This document shows, piece by piece, positions 48,240-57,599 of a stretch of 64,000 nucleotides of DNA. The notes beneath the pieces are model-generated. The model saw nothing but the letters and a program-made list of their open reading frames with translations. It was not told the origin of the DNA and made no database searches. The stretch's first letter is position 1. Every line of letters starts with the position of its first letter. Source of the DNA: Sipunculus nudus (lineage: Eukaryota > Annelida > Sipuncula > Golfingiida > Sipunculidae); assembly GCA_026874595.1 (NCBI GenBank), contig CM049308.1, forward strand, positions 38,343,027-38,407,026, read 5' to 3'. The position numbers were made by a program, and so were the translations under genes.

Positions 48240-48936
48240 ATGGCTTCAGCTATACCTGTCCCGGCTGTATCTATCAGTAAGATTGTAAAAGGCACTTTCA
48301 CAAGGCGATCCTCAGTTTTCATCAGAGTCAGTTGGCAAACAGTGTGTGCCTAATCCACTTGTTGCTCTCCTTTATGCCACCCTGCACGATGTTGTTGAAT
48401 GGCAAACAAATGATATGGACACAATATTAATTGAAGGTGATCATTTGTACAGAACATTGATGTCAGATATACCAGATAAAGGATACATGGCTTGGGATGA
48501 AATACCAGAGTACATACAATCCCTTGATCATAATTTCAAGATAAAACCAACCTTGATCACCGGTGGTTTCCTTGATCATTCTGCTGTGCAAGCACCCTAT
48601 ATGTTTTACCAGGATGCTTTGGCAGTATTCACTTCCAAGAAATGTGGGCTTATTATAGTCGGAGTAAACGCGATTGCAGTTTCATATCAGCAGAATTGTT
48701 ACTATGTGTTTAATCCACACAGCAGAAATCATCTTGGGTATCCTACACCTTGTGGCACATCAGTTCTTCTTGCATTTGAATTGCAGTCGGAATTCTTTCA
48801 GTATATATCAAACTATGCAAATGTGATGAATGCAACTATGTTTGAAGTGACATATTTCAGAATAAACCAAGTCACCACTAAAGCATTTAAACTTGGACTG
48901 AAACGCCAAAGTAAACAGTCTACCAATTCAGCTTAA
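48240..48936 (+). pseudogene. Helentron C76/OTU-like cysteine protease domain
   Basis: An ATG at 48240 opens the frame MASAIPVPAVSISKIVKGTF. The frame must shift near 48297 to continue into QGDPQFSSESVGKQCVPN. GKQCVPN holds the presumed nucleophile Cys (48343-48345). FNPHSRNHLG near 48714-48743 supplies the presumed His. The CX(N/P)N...HSRN pattern resembles the herpesvirus tegument-like (C76) and OTU-type deubiquitinase domains that are found as separate modules in several animal Helitrons. The role in transposition is unknown. The domain is full length, but the gene is broken by the shift. Confidence 0.65.
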
Positions 48937-48964
48937 GCTTGCAGCCCAGTCAACAACAGACCTC

Positions 48965-49822
48965 ATGGACACGGTAAATAAAAGCAGACCTGAACATGAA
49001 AATGATTCTCAAGATGGAGTTCACTTGATCCAAGAATACTTTAAAGATCAGCAACTAAAAATGAACAGAAAAGTATATTTGAAAGAGTATATGCGACAGA
49101 AAAGAATGAATCCAGCTCACAGGGATATAGAACGCCTAAAAAATCAACAAAGAAAACTGTTATCAAGACAAAATGAAACTTGTAGACAAAAAGAAAGAAA
49201 GGCTGAGAAACAACAGAAGCAAGCTGCTAGACTTAATGAAACGTACAGACAAAAAGAACGTTCTGCAGAGAAAGCATATAATCAAAAGATAAGAAAAGGT
49301 CAAATTCGAAGGGCACAAGAGAGAGAAGCTGAGAAACAACAGAAGCAAACTGCTAGACTTCATGAAACATACAGACAAAAAGAACGTTCTGCAGAAAAAG
49401 CATATAATCAAAAGATTAGAAAAGATCAAGTTCGAAGGGCACAAGAGAGAGAAGCTGAGAAACAACAGAAGCAAACTGCCAGACAAAACGAAACATACAG
49501 ACAAAAAGAAAGAAAGGCCGAGAAACATCAGAAGCAAACTGCCAGACAAAATGTTACTTACAGACAAAAAGAACGTTCTGCAGAGAAAGCATACAATCAG
49601 AAGATAAGAAAAGACCAGGTTCGAAGGGCACATGAGAAAGAAGCTGAGAAACAACAGAAGCAAACTGCCAGACAAAATGAAATCTATCGGCAAATGGAAC
49701 GTGTCAGAGAATCAACTGGTAAAAAAAGAAAAAGATCTGAAGATGATTTTTTAGAGAAACTGAGAGACTGGCCAAAAGGAGTAAAAGAGCTGATCCATTA
49801 CATAAGAGAACTGAGACTATGA
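48965..49822 (+). pseudogene. Helentron coiled-coil region with 42-residue tandem repeats
   Basis: A Lys/Arg/Glu/Gln-rich 285-codon frame. A 42-residue unit begins ETYRQKERSAEKAYNQKIRK and continues with (R/H)AQEREAEKQQKQTAR. It occurs about three times, with a shorter 22-residue variant (ETYRQKERKAEKHQKQTAR) interleaved. The character predicts a long charged helix or coiled coil. The C-terminal FLEKLRDWPKGVKELIHYIR leads towards the next frame, which overlaps by 4 bases. Confidence 0.6.
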
Positions 49823-50706
49823 GAAACACAGCCACAAGAGCACAAAAAAGAACTGATGAATCATACAGACAAAATGAAAAAGAAGTTAATCTGAAGAGAA
49901 AACAGGGTGCAGATCTCAAAGAATGTATCCAGAAATTTCATACTTCAATATCTGAATTAGGTCCCCTATATGCTTGTTGTTGCTGTAATCAGACATGGTT
50001 CAAACACTCGGTAAAGAATTCTGATAGCTGGCCAGACAAACTAGATTCCACTTTCCTAGCTACACACATTACGGATGTAAAATCAGTGGACAATAAACAG
50101 TGGTTTTGCACAACTTGTCTTGATGCTCTCAAGTGCCACAAGACACCAAAACTTTCTGTATTTAATGGAATGCAGTTTCCTGATAAGCCACCTGAATTGA
50201 ACTTGTGTCCCCTAGAGGAAAGGCTTGTTGCATTACGCATACCATTCATGCAGTTACGAGAATTACCTAGAGGTTCACAGTTGTCACTGATGGGATCACT
50301 GGTCAACGTTCCTACTCAGATAGAAACGACTGTGGATATGTTGCCACGTACGTCAGACTCCACCGCTACTGTACCAATAAGTTTAAAACGTAAACTTGAG
50401 TACAAAAATGTAGAGTGCACTCAAAATGTACGTCCAGCTGTAATACTGAGTGCACTACACTACTTGATGAGACATAGTCAGTGGTATAAAGATGCAAACA
50501 TTACAATAAATAGCAATTGGCTTCAGACTTTCAAAAAATCACAAGAGCATAAACCTCTTGGCACAACTGACAATTCCGTGGATGATAGTCTATCTGATGA
50601 TGACAATTTTGAAGAAATACACGAAGATGAACAAGGAGGAATTCTAGATACCATGCTTGATGATACTGAACTCACAGGGAATGACAATATCTGTAGCCCC
50701 TGGTGA
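49819..50706 (+). pseudogene. Helentron zinc-binding / DUF6570-like N-terminal Rep region
   Basis: GPLYACCCCNQTWFKHSV and FCTTCLDALKCHKTPKLS hold Cys pairs that probably bind zinc. LCPLEERLVALRIPFMQLRE with RGSQLSLMGSLVNVPTQIE is the conserved region seen ahead of Helitron_like_N in animal Helitron proteins. The end is acidic (DDSLSDDDNFEEIHEDEQGG). Another frame continues from 50657. Confidence 0.7.
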
Positions 50707-51355
50707 AGGACAGAAGCCTTTGAGTCTGTTTCAAGACAAAGATTCAGAATATATGTCATTTCCGTCAATTATCTGTGGGCAAAGGAGATTAGATAATGCT
50801 GAAAGAAAAACTTCTGTTTATTACAGTGACATTTGCAAATGGGAACTCCGAGCACTTGATCGCAGAGTTGCTGCAAATGTTCCAAATCTTTTCTATAAAA
50901 TGAAGAAATTACAAATAGAACAAATTACAGGAAAGGTTAGCCTAGCAATTCGTCGAATCAAAACTAAAGGGAAAAAGTATTCCGTCCAGGATGTCCAGAA
51001 TGAAAGCAAAGTTCATGAGTTGACTAGGTTGGATAAGGGCTACAGGATTTTCAGATCCATACGAGGCTCCCCTCCATACTTTGAAGCACGTAAAAAAGAT
51101 CTCTTTGCAATGATTAGACAACTAGGATTGCCAACATGGTTTATATCTCTATCTGCTGCAGACACACATTGGGAAGACCTGCTGGTCATGCTTGGAAAAC
51201 TGATTGATGGCAGAACATATTCAAGTGATGATATTAGACAAATGGATTGGGTAAATAAAACACGCTTGGTTAAAGCAGATCCTGTAACCTGTGTGCGGTA
51301 TTTTGATCACAGAGTTCATTCCTTCATTCACACCATCTTAAAAAGTGCACCTTAA
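50657..51355 (+). pseudogene. Helentron Helitron_like_N part of Rep
   Basis: Characteristic Helitron Rep residues are present: RIFRSIRGSPPYFEARKKDL, AMIRQLGLPTWFISLSAADT and HWEDLLVMLGKL. It ends at VHSFIHTILKSAP before a frameshift; the HUH motif is read in a different frame just downstream (about 51360-51470). Confidence 0.8.
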
Positions 51356-51359
51356 TCCT

Positions 51360-51618
51360 CTTAGAAAGCTGAAAGATTTCTTTTACAGAGTTGAATTTCA
51401 GCAACGTGGCTCTCCACATATTCACATGCTTATGTGGATTGATGATGCACCCGTATATGGTCAACAGGAAGAAGATACTGTCACCAAATACATTGATGAG
51501 CATGTGACCTGCTGCAAAAAATGATGCAGACCATCAAGATCTGATAGATCTACAAATACACAGACACTCCAGGTCTTGTAGAAAGAATGGAAAGCCAATT
51601 TGTTGTTTTATCTTTCCA
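51360..51618 (+). pseudogene. Helentron Rep HUH nuclease motif segment
   Basis: A short stretch between frames reads FFYRVEFQQRGSPHIHMLMW; the HIH at 51414-51422 is the metal-binding HUH motif. A frameshift lies before and after it, then DLQIHRHSRSC and KNGKPICCFIFPLPPMP run into the next frame. This element of the Rep active site is intact at the residue level. Confidence 0.75.
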
Positions 51619-52746
51619 TTGCCACCCATGCCACAAACTAAAATCCTTGCACCGCATGACACAGAAGTTGATGAAAAACACAAACAGAACTACCACAGGA
51701 TCTCTCAGGCACTTGCAAGCTTAAATGTTGACAATGACCTGTCCTTTCATGGTTTCTTAAAATCTCTTGAACTCTCTCTAGATGACTACTACATGGCCCT
51801 GCGTACATCCAATAAAGGTCCAAAAGTATTCCTTAGAAGGTCACCATCTGAAATAAAAACCAATGGATACATGAGACTTTTGTTTACTGCATGGAAAGCT
51901 AACCATGACCTTCAGTTTATTCTTGATCCTTATGCATGTGCAACATACATAGTTTCCTATGTCAGCAAAAGTCAAAGGGGAATGAGTGCTTTGTTAGATG
52001 CTGCTTGCAAAGAAGCTAGAAAAGGGGATAAAACTCTAAGACAGCCGATGAGAGATATGGGAAACAAGTTTTTGAATGCTGTGGAAATAAGTGCTCAGGA
52101 AGCAGCATATCTGGTATTACAACTTCCAATGACAAGAACCACCAGGGATGTAATATTTGTACCAACTGCCCCTCCAGATGAAAGAACTTTTCTACTCAAG
52201 AGTAAAGAACAATTTGAGCATCTCCCACATGATTTGACAGACATAGCAGCAAATAATATCATTGACAAATACTCAAAGAGACCAAAAGCATTTGAAAATT
52301 GGTGTCTTGCTGATTTTGCATCACAGATTAATATTAAATACCGCTTGGAAAGAGCAGATGATGCATTCCATGACAACACTGATGATAACACCATCACTGA
52401 TCAAAATGAAGCAATTGCTAATATAAACACAGAAGAAAAGCTCAGTATCACCTTACCAAATGGTACAACGTACACTCGCAGACAAGTTCCAAGAGTTCTA
52501 AGATATGTTCGTTATACTGAGAAAATAGACCCAGAAAACTGCTTTCGTGAAAGGCTGCTGTTGTTCACATCATGGAGAGATGAAACCAAAGACCTTTTGA
52601 ATGGTTCACTCACATACGCAGAACAATATAACAAGAAAAAAATACGAATTGAATTTAAAAGAAAACAGTATGAGCACAATGCAGATGTTCTACAAGAAGC
52701 ACAGGACCAAGTTGAATATGACCATGACCTAAATATGCACAAATAG
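51619..52746 (+). pseudogene. Helentron Rep C-terminal part (two-tyrosine motif) up to the helicase linker
   Basis: DPYACATYIVSYVSKSQRGM holds the two tyrosines (residues 110 and 114 of this frame) that in Helitron Rep cleave and join strands. A region follows, with DERTFLLKSKEQFEHLPH, that is common between Rep and helicase in animal Helitrons. The end, HNADVLQEAQDQVEYDHDLN, is a charged helical linker. Confidence 0.8.
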
Positions 52747-52856
52747 CTCCTACAACAGAACATGCAGAGAAGGAAGATTCAATTCAACAGCCAGTTTCCA
52801 GTGAAGAATTTGCTTTTTTTTACCCAGAAAGGTCAGATCCTCTGAGAATCTATGAT

Positions 52857-53585
52857 TTGACAACTGATCTTGGACTGCCACCAAGAACCACTGCACAAGA
52901 ACCACTTACATTGCCTGGTAGAATACCTGATGTAGAATACAGACAGTTAGTACAGGGTCTAAATGAGAAACAAATCACTGTCTTCAAACACATTATCAAA
53001 CATGTAAAATGTTTTACTAAGCCTTTACACCTATTCCTTACTGGTGGGGCTGGTGATGGTAAATCAGTTTTGCTCAGAGCTCTCTTTCAAGCATTACATC
53101 GTCACTTAAGTGGGAATGAAGGTGAAAATCCATTGGAGTGCAAGATACTTATCACTGCACCTACAGGAAAGGCTGCTTACAATGTTCAAGGATCCACATT
53201 ACATAATGCTTTCCGAATCGATCCAAATAAAGGATTTGAATACAGAAAATTGTCATCTGACATCCTGAATACACTCCGAACACAGTATAGGCACCTTCAT
53301 GTATTAATGATTGATGAAATAAGCATGGTAGGAAATCGCATTTTCAGTTTCATTAATTTGCGGCTACAAGAAATTAAAGGCAACAAAGAACCATTTGGTG
53401 GTATCCATGTAATTGTTATTGGAGACCTCTTCCAACTTCAACCAGTAATGGACAACTGGATTTTCAAGAACTTGTCTGAAAACTATGGACCTCTTGCGCT
53501 CAATCTGTGGGTAGACACTTTTCATATGTATGAGCTTACTGAAATCATGAGGCAAAAAATGATCGTGATTTTGCAGAACTTTTGA
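52857..53585 (+). pseudogene. Helentron PIF1-like helicase, N-terminal half
   Basis: Walker A GGAGDGKS (residues 63-70), motif Ia APTGKAAYNVQGSTLH (101-116), Walker B MIDEIS (151-156) and motif III GDLFQLQPV (189-197) are all intact. This is an SF1B PIF1/Pfh1-type ATPase as found in Helitrons. The reading moves to another frame near 53580. Confidence 0.85.
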
Positions 53586-53905
53586 ACAGGCTACGTGAAG
53601 GACAACATACAAAAGCTGACATTGAAACCCTAAAATCTTGTCTTGTTTTTGATAACACTTCATATCCATCAGGAATTACTCATTTGTTTACAAACAATAC
53701 ATGTGTCGACAATCATAATATGCAAATTTTCGAGTGTACAAACGCAACTAAAGTAATAATTACTGCAACTGACACAGTAATAACAGATGTGACAGATGAT
53801 GTGAAGAAAGATATACTTTCAAGAATACCAGATAATCCATCAAAAACTGCAGGACTGCTGAAAACGCTTCAAATTGCTGTTGGTTTACCATATGATATCA
53901 CCTGA
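53582..53905 (+). pseudogene. Helentron helicase, middle segment
   Basis: It continues the helicase in another frame: RLREGQHTKADIETLKSCLV, THLFTNNTCVDNHNM and GLPYDIT. It leads toward the C-terminal motifs at about 54150-54290 after further frame breaks (53906-54150). Confidence 0.65.
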
Positions 53906-54149
53906 AATGTTGCAGTACAAGATGGAATCACCAATGATTGTTCTTGTATATTGAAGCACATACACTACCTGCATAGCAAAACTGTGCCAAGCATTCTTTA
54001 GGTTCAGTTTGAGGATTCAAACATTGGCTCAGACACAAGGAGAAATTATGCTGCCTTTTACACTCCATCTATATCCAAAGAATGGACACCACTATTCTTC
54101 ACCAAGCGCACATTCCATACAGGCAGGAGACATATACTAGTAACTTGTT

Positions 54150-55108
54150 CTCAGTATCCATTAAAAATCGGTGCAGCAAAAACAATATGGAAAGCTCAAG
54201 GCAGTTCACTTGATCAGGTGGTTGTAGATATGACAAGTACCAGAAAACTGAGGCATGCACAATATGTTGCATTGAGCAGGGCAAGAAATATGGATGGCTT
54301 GCATGTATTGAATTTAGATGAAAACAAAATATCAACTGATCCACAAGTAACAAATGAAATGGCCAGGCTACGTGATGATGCTAAACTTGCTCTTAATTTC
54401 TTACCACCAACATCTGTACCAACCAATACACTGAAGATAATATACCATAACACAAGATCTCTTCATTTGCATTTCAAAGATGTGATTTCTGATTGTCATA
54501 TCCTTAATACCGATATCATTGCTTTGGCTGAAACTCGTTTGTGTTCTGTTGATACTGATGATTCATATTGTATACCAAATTTCCAACTGATACGAAATGA
54601 TCATCAAACAACAGGTTCAACATGTCCATCAAAAAGACCACACTATGGATTAGCATTCTATATCCACAAAGACCTCTACCCATTCACTGAAGTCCATCAT
54701 CAGTCTAATGGAAACATTGATGCATCTGTATTATTGGTAAATACTCCAAGCTCTTCCTTACAACTGATTAGTGTGTATAGATCCCCTCAGTCAAAACTGT
54801 CTGACTTTTGGTCAAAGCTTTCCCAGCTTATGACACATGTTGATATCCAAAAACCATTGTTAGTAATGGGAGATTTTAATATACATATTAGTAAACAAAA
54901 CAATATGTCAGCCTTGAATGATCTTTCTCATCTTTTACACTGTCAACAACTTATAACAGAAAAGACAACTGATTATAGCAGTCTTATTGATCTGGTGTTT
55001 TCTAACTTCCCTGATGCTACAACCTCAACAATTGAGGCTACATGGTCTGATCATAAAGTTTTGTTCACTATTGTTCCAAAGAGTGTTTTCCAGTTTCATC
55101 TTGATTGA
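54150..55108 (+). pseudogene. Helentron helicase C-terminus fused to endonuclease/exonuclease/phosphatase domain
   Basis: The stretch starts with helicase motifs V/VI (IWKAQGSSLDQVVVDM, HAQYVALSRA). From about residue 72 of the 54218 frame an apurinic-endonuclease-like domain follows. Its motifs are KIIYHNTRSL (Asn78), ALAETRLCS (Glu105), VYRSP (Tyr187, Arg188), MGDFNIHIS (Asp219, Asn221) and TWSDHKVLF (Ser277, Asp278, His279). This fusion to a helicase marks Helentron/Helitron2-type elements and resembles non-LTR retrotransposon nucleases. The EN part is uninterrupted and ends in TGA shortly after it. Confidence 0.85.
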
Positions 55109-55615
55109 TCATTTTTATATTGGTTCTCAATGAATTCAACTCAAATTTCTTAGTAATGGTGTTGATTTGATTTAACAGACATAAACTTGCCCAAATGAAA
55201 TTGCTGTTGATGTGGAAAATATGATGTCTTTACATTTCAACAACTAGAGAATTTCTAATTAAGAATTTATGCAGATAATGCACAGGACATGAACTTATAA
55301 TAGTAAGATATTCACCCTACACAGAGACAGGTCCTGACCTCTGTGCTGTGAATACAGACTTCCTATCATCATATTTATATTCAAACTTGTCAGCCACACG
55401 CATCAATAACTGTATGTGATAGAGTTGGATCTCCCTATCCAAACTTGTATCAAAAGAACATGCTTTTAGCATACTAACTTTCTTTGGGGTACATGATATA
55501 AACTATTCGGCAAACCTGAATAAGGTTACGCAACTTATTTCCAAGGACTATTGGCAAAATGTATGATTTTCAGAACTGCGAGTCATTTTACTCATTGTTA
55601 AAGGTTCCTTGAATT
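55109..55615 (+). other. Helentron 3' non-coding region
   Basis: About 500 bp between the EN stop and the 3' terminus, with no recognised feature. Confidence 0.5.
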
Positions 55616-55646
55616 CAGCTGAGCGTCATGGCCCATGGGCCACTAG
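55616..55646 (+). repeat. Helentron 3' terminus: inverted repeat, palindrome, CTAG
   Basis: CAGCTGAGC (inverse of the 5' hairpin arm) is followed by TGGCCCATGGGCCA (55629-55642) and CTAG (55643-55646), then TTTT. The counterpart is at 4999-5033. Confidence 0.8.
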
Positions 55647-56046
55647 TTTTCTCTTGTGGCTGTCTTGGAAGTGTACATCCCACAACACTCGTTCATCTTT
55701 TACTAGGCCAATCAACATATAGTTGATTCATTATGTTGCAAATGACATGGTCCCGCTGACATTCACGTCCAGCAGCAGTGTGGTATTCGGTGGCTGGGAG
55801 AATGTCAAGGTTGGGATGAAGAATATGCACGTGGCCTAATTTACTTTCCATTGGTCCGCTTGCCGAAGTCGTATGAAAAAAGTCTCATGGAAGAAAGCAG
55901 CTGCGATGTGCATACGACATCGCAAGCGAGTCACATGCGACTGAAAGTCGTGTCGTACGGTCAGTTTACACGGTGCGATTTTGTCACATACGACAGTCAC
56001 AAGCGACAGTCGTAAGGAAAAATCGCTCCATGTAAATAGGCCTTAA
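55647..56046 (+). mobile_element. PIF/Harbinger-like TIR element, right part
   Basis: It resumes after the Helentron. 55745-55830 matches 56385-56480 of the second copy. It ends with the inverted AAAAATCGC...TAGGCCT repeat and TAA at 56044-56046. Confidence 0.65.
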
Positions 56047-56119
56047 GACAGAAACATGGACAAATGATTGTTACAGAAATTCTTTAAACAAAAACATTGT
56101 TGAGTCTCACACGATGGCT

Positions 56120-56880
56120 TTAGGCCAGTTTACACGGTGCGATTTTTCTTTGCTACGACTGTCGCATGCGATCGTTATGCGATTTTGTGTCGCATTTGTG
56201 TCGTATGCGACTGTTACACTGTGCGATCTGTGTCGCATGCCACTTCATCACTCAGGGGTAGACAAGCATGGCGAAAAGACGCCTTTGTCGCGTGAACAAC
56301 ATGGCCACGCTGTTGTGTGGCAGGAATTATTTTAAAAATGTAATTCTCTTAAAAATGTGTTTATTAGTATTAGCAAATTTTGAACTGACATGGTCCCGCT
56401 GACATCCACATTCGGCAAAAGTGTGGTATTCTGTGACTCCGGGAATTTCAAGTCTTGTGTCAAGAATAAGCACGTGACCTATTTTCACTCTCCAATATTT
56501 CGCTTGCCCAAATCGCATGAAAAAAATCGGCCCGAGTGTAGAATCAGTACCTGCATTGTGGAGTCTATTATACCACAACAAATGAGTAAGGAAGTAATAG
56601 TTATACAACCAAATAGCCCTATATTGCCTATTATAGGTTTAGAAATGCATATTCGGATTCATTTTACAAATATATTTCGTCTGGAGTACATATTAAATAC
56701 TGCTAGTAGCATGTTGTTGGTATCCAAATCCAGACGGCAGCCATGATTTTTTTTAAAACAGATCATTACGGTATGGTAAACAATCTCCGTTAAGACTACC
56801 GTAAAGTATACTGGTCTGACCATGGCGGGGTTGGGGGGCGAAAGTTGTAAGGAAGAATTACACCGTGTACACTGGCCTTA
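56120..56880 (+). mobile_element. PIF/Harbinger-like MITE, second copy
   Basis: The left end GGCCAGTTTACACGGTGCG (56123) pairs with the right end ACACCGTGTACACTGGCC (to 56877). TTA is on both sides (56120-56122 and 56878-56880), a 3-bp target duplication. Its internal similarity to 55745-55830 ties it to the split element. Non-coding. Confidence 0.7.
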
Positions 56881-57530
56881 ATTGCCGAGTTGGGCACAAC
56901 GCTTTTGACACTCAAGAAACACAGCTCGGGATTGCTCGGTTAACTCCGTTTAACTCGTGTTAATTCGGAGACGCCCTACTTATTCCCGAGTATTTTAAAC
57001 ATGCGTACTCGGAACGTCTAGACAACTTGCAATTATTTGTAGCAAACCGCAAGCTCACAGAGAGCTCGGATCATCTGGGTATGGACTCAAAATTATTATT
57101 TCGAGTTATTAAAGTCGTGTCCAACCGTGGCGCTGTTGCATACTACGCCGAAGAAACTGTTTCCTACAACAGTGAATGTCCTATTCTCCACACAGAAGGA
57201 ATATCTATGTGTGAACATCAAGGATAAACCTCCTGCCCAAGTGGGACAAGTTTCGTCCATGTGCTAAAACAATAAATATACCTGTCAGCGTGCACCTCGG
57301 TGTACAGCAATCAATTTAGTTTACAACACGAGTACATCTAGTAGTTGTCGTCCAGTTCAGCTGGTATAAATCCAGTCCATTTTACATTGTATATGAATTG
57401 AGCGTGGCGTGAATTCAGTTGTTCTATATTTATATTTTAACGACGGAAATAATTTTGTTACAAAGAACATTTTTAAAATATACCTCGATTTATATCGTAT
57501 GCTATATCATATATGCACACACACACACAC

Positions 57531-57535
<5 letters not shown>

Positions 57536-57580
<45 letters not shown>
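57536..57580. repeat. (TA)n microsatellite with (CA)n
   Basis: An alternating TA tract preceded by CACACA (57514-57529). Confidence 0.9.
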
Positions 57581-57581
<1 letters not shown>

Positions 57582-57599
57582 CTTTACTGACTGTAGTAT

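Larger units (their letters stand above)
36311..55646 (+). mobile_element. Autonomous Helentron (EN-bearing Helitron), family A ends, ~19.3 kb with nested insertion
   Basis: The 5' end has TTTTTT, then the same 29-nt hairpin as 1110-1138 and a GTCC microsatellite. A 5-unit tandem array (36.4-38.3 kb) homologous to the 1.3-3.7 kb array follows. The 3' end (55616-55646) has CAGCTGAGCGTCATGG, the palindrome TGGCCCATGGGCCA and CTAG. Between them on the same strand lie protease, Rep, helicase and endonuclease domains, in the order known for Helentron-type elements. Removing the inner TIR element leaves about 12.3 kb. The frames are broken, so this copy is dead or decaying. Confidence 0.8.

Noticed and set aside
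49163-49693. 176-codon minus-strand open frame, Leu/Ser-rich
   Set aside because: It is the antisense shadow of the Lys/Glu repeat of the Helentron coiled coil.
53364-53669. Minus-strand open frame within the helicase region
   Set aside because: Shadow of the PIF1-like helicase read on the other strand.
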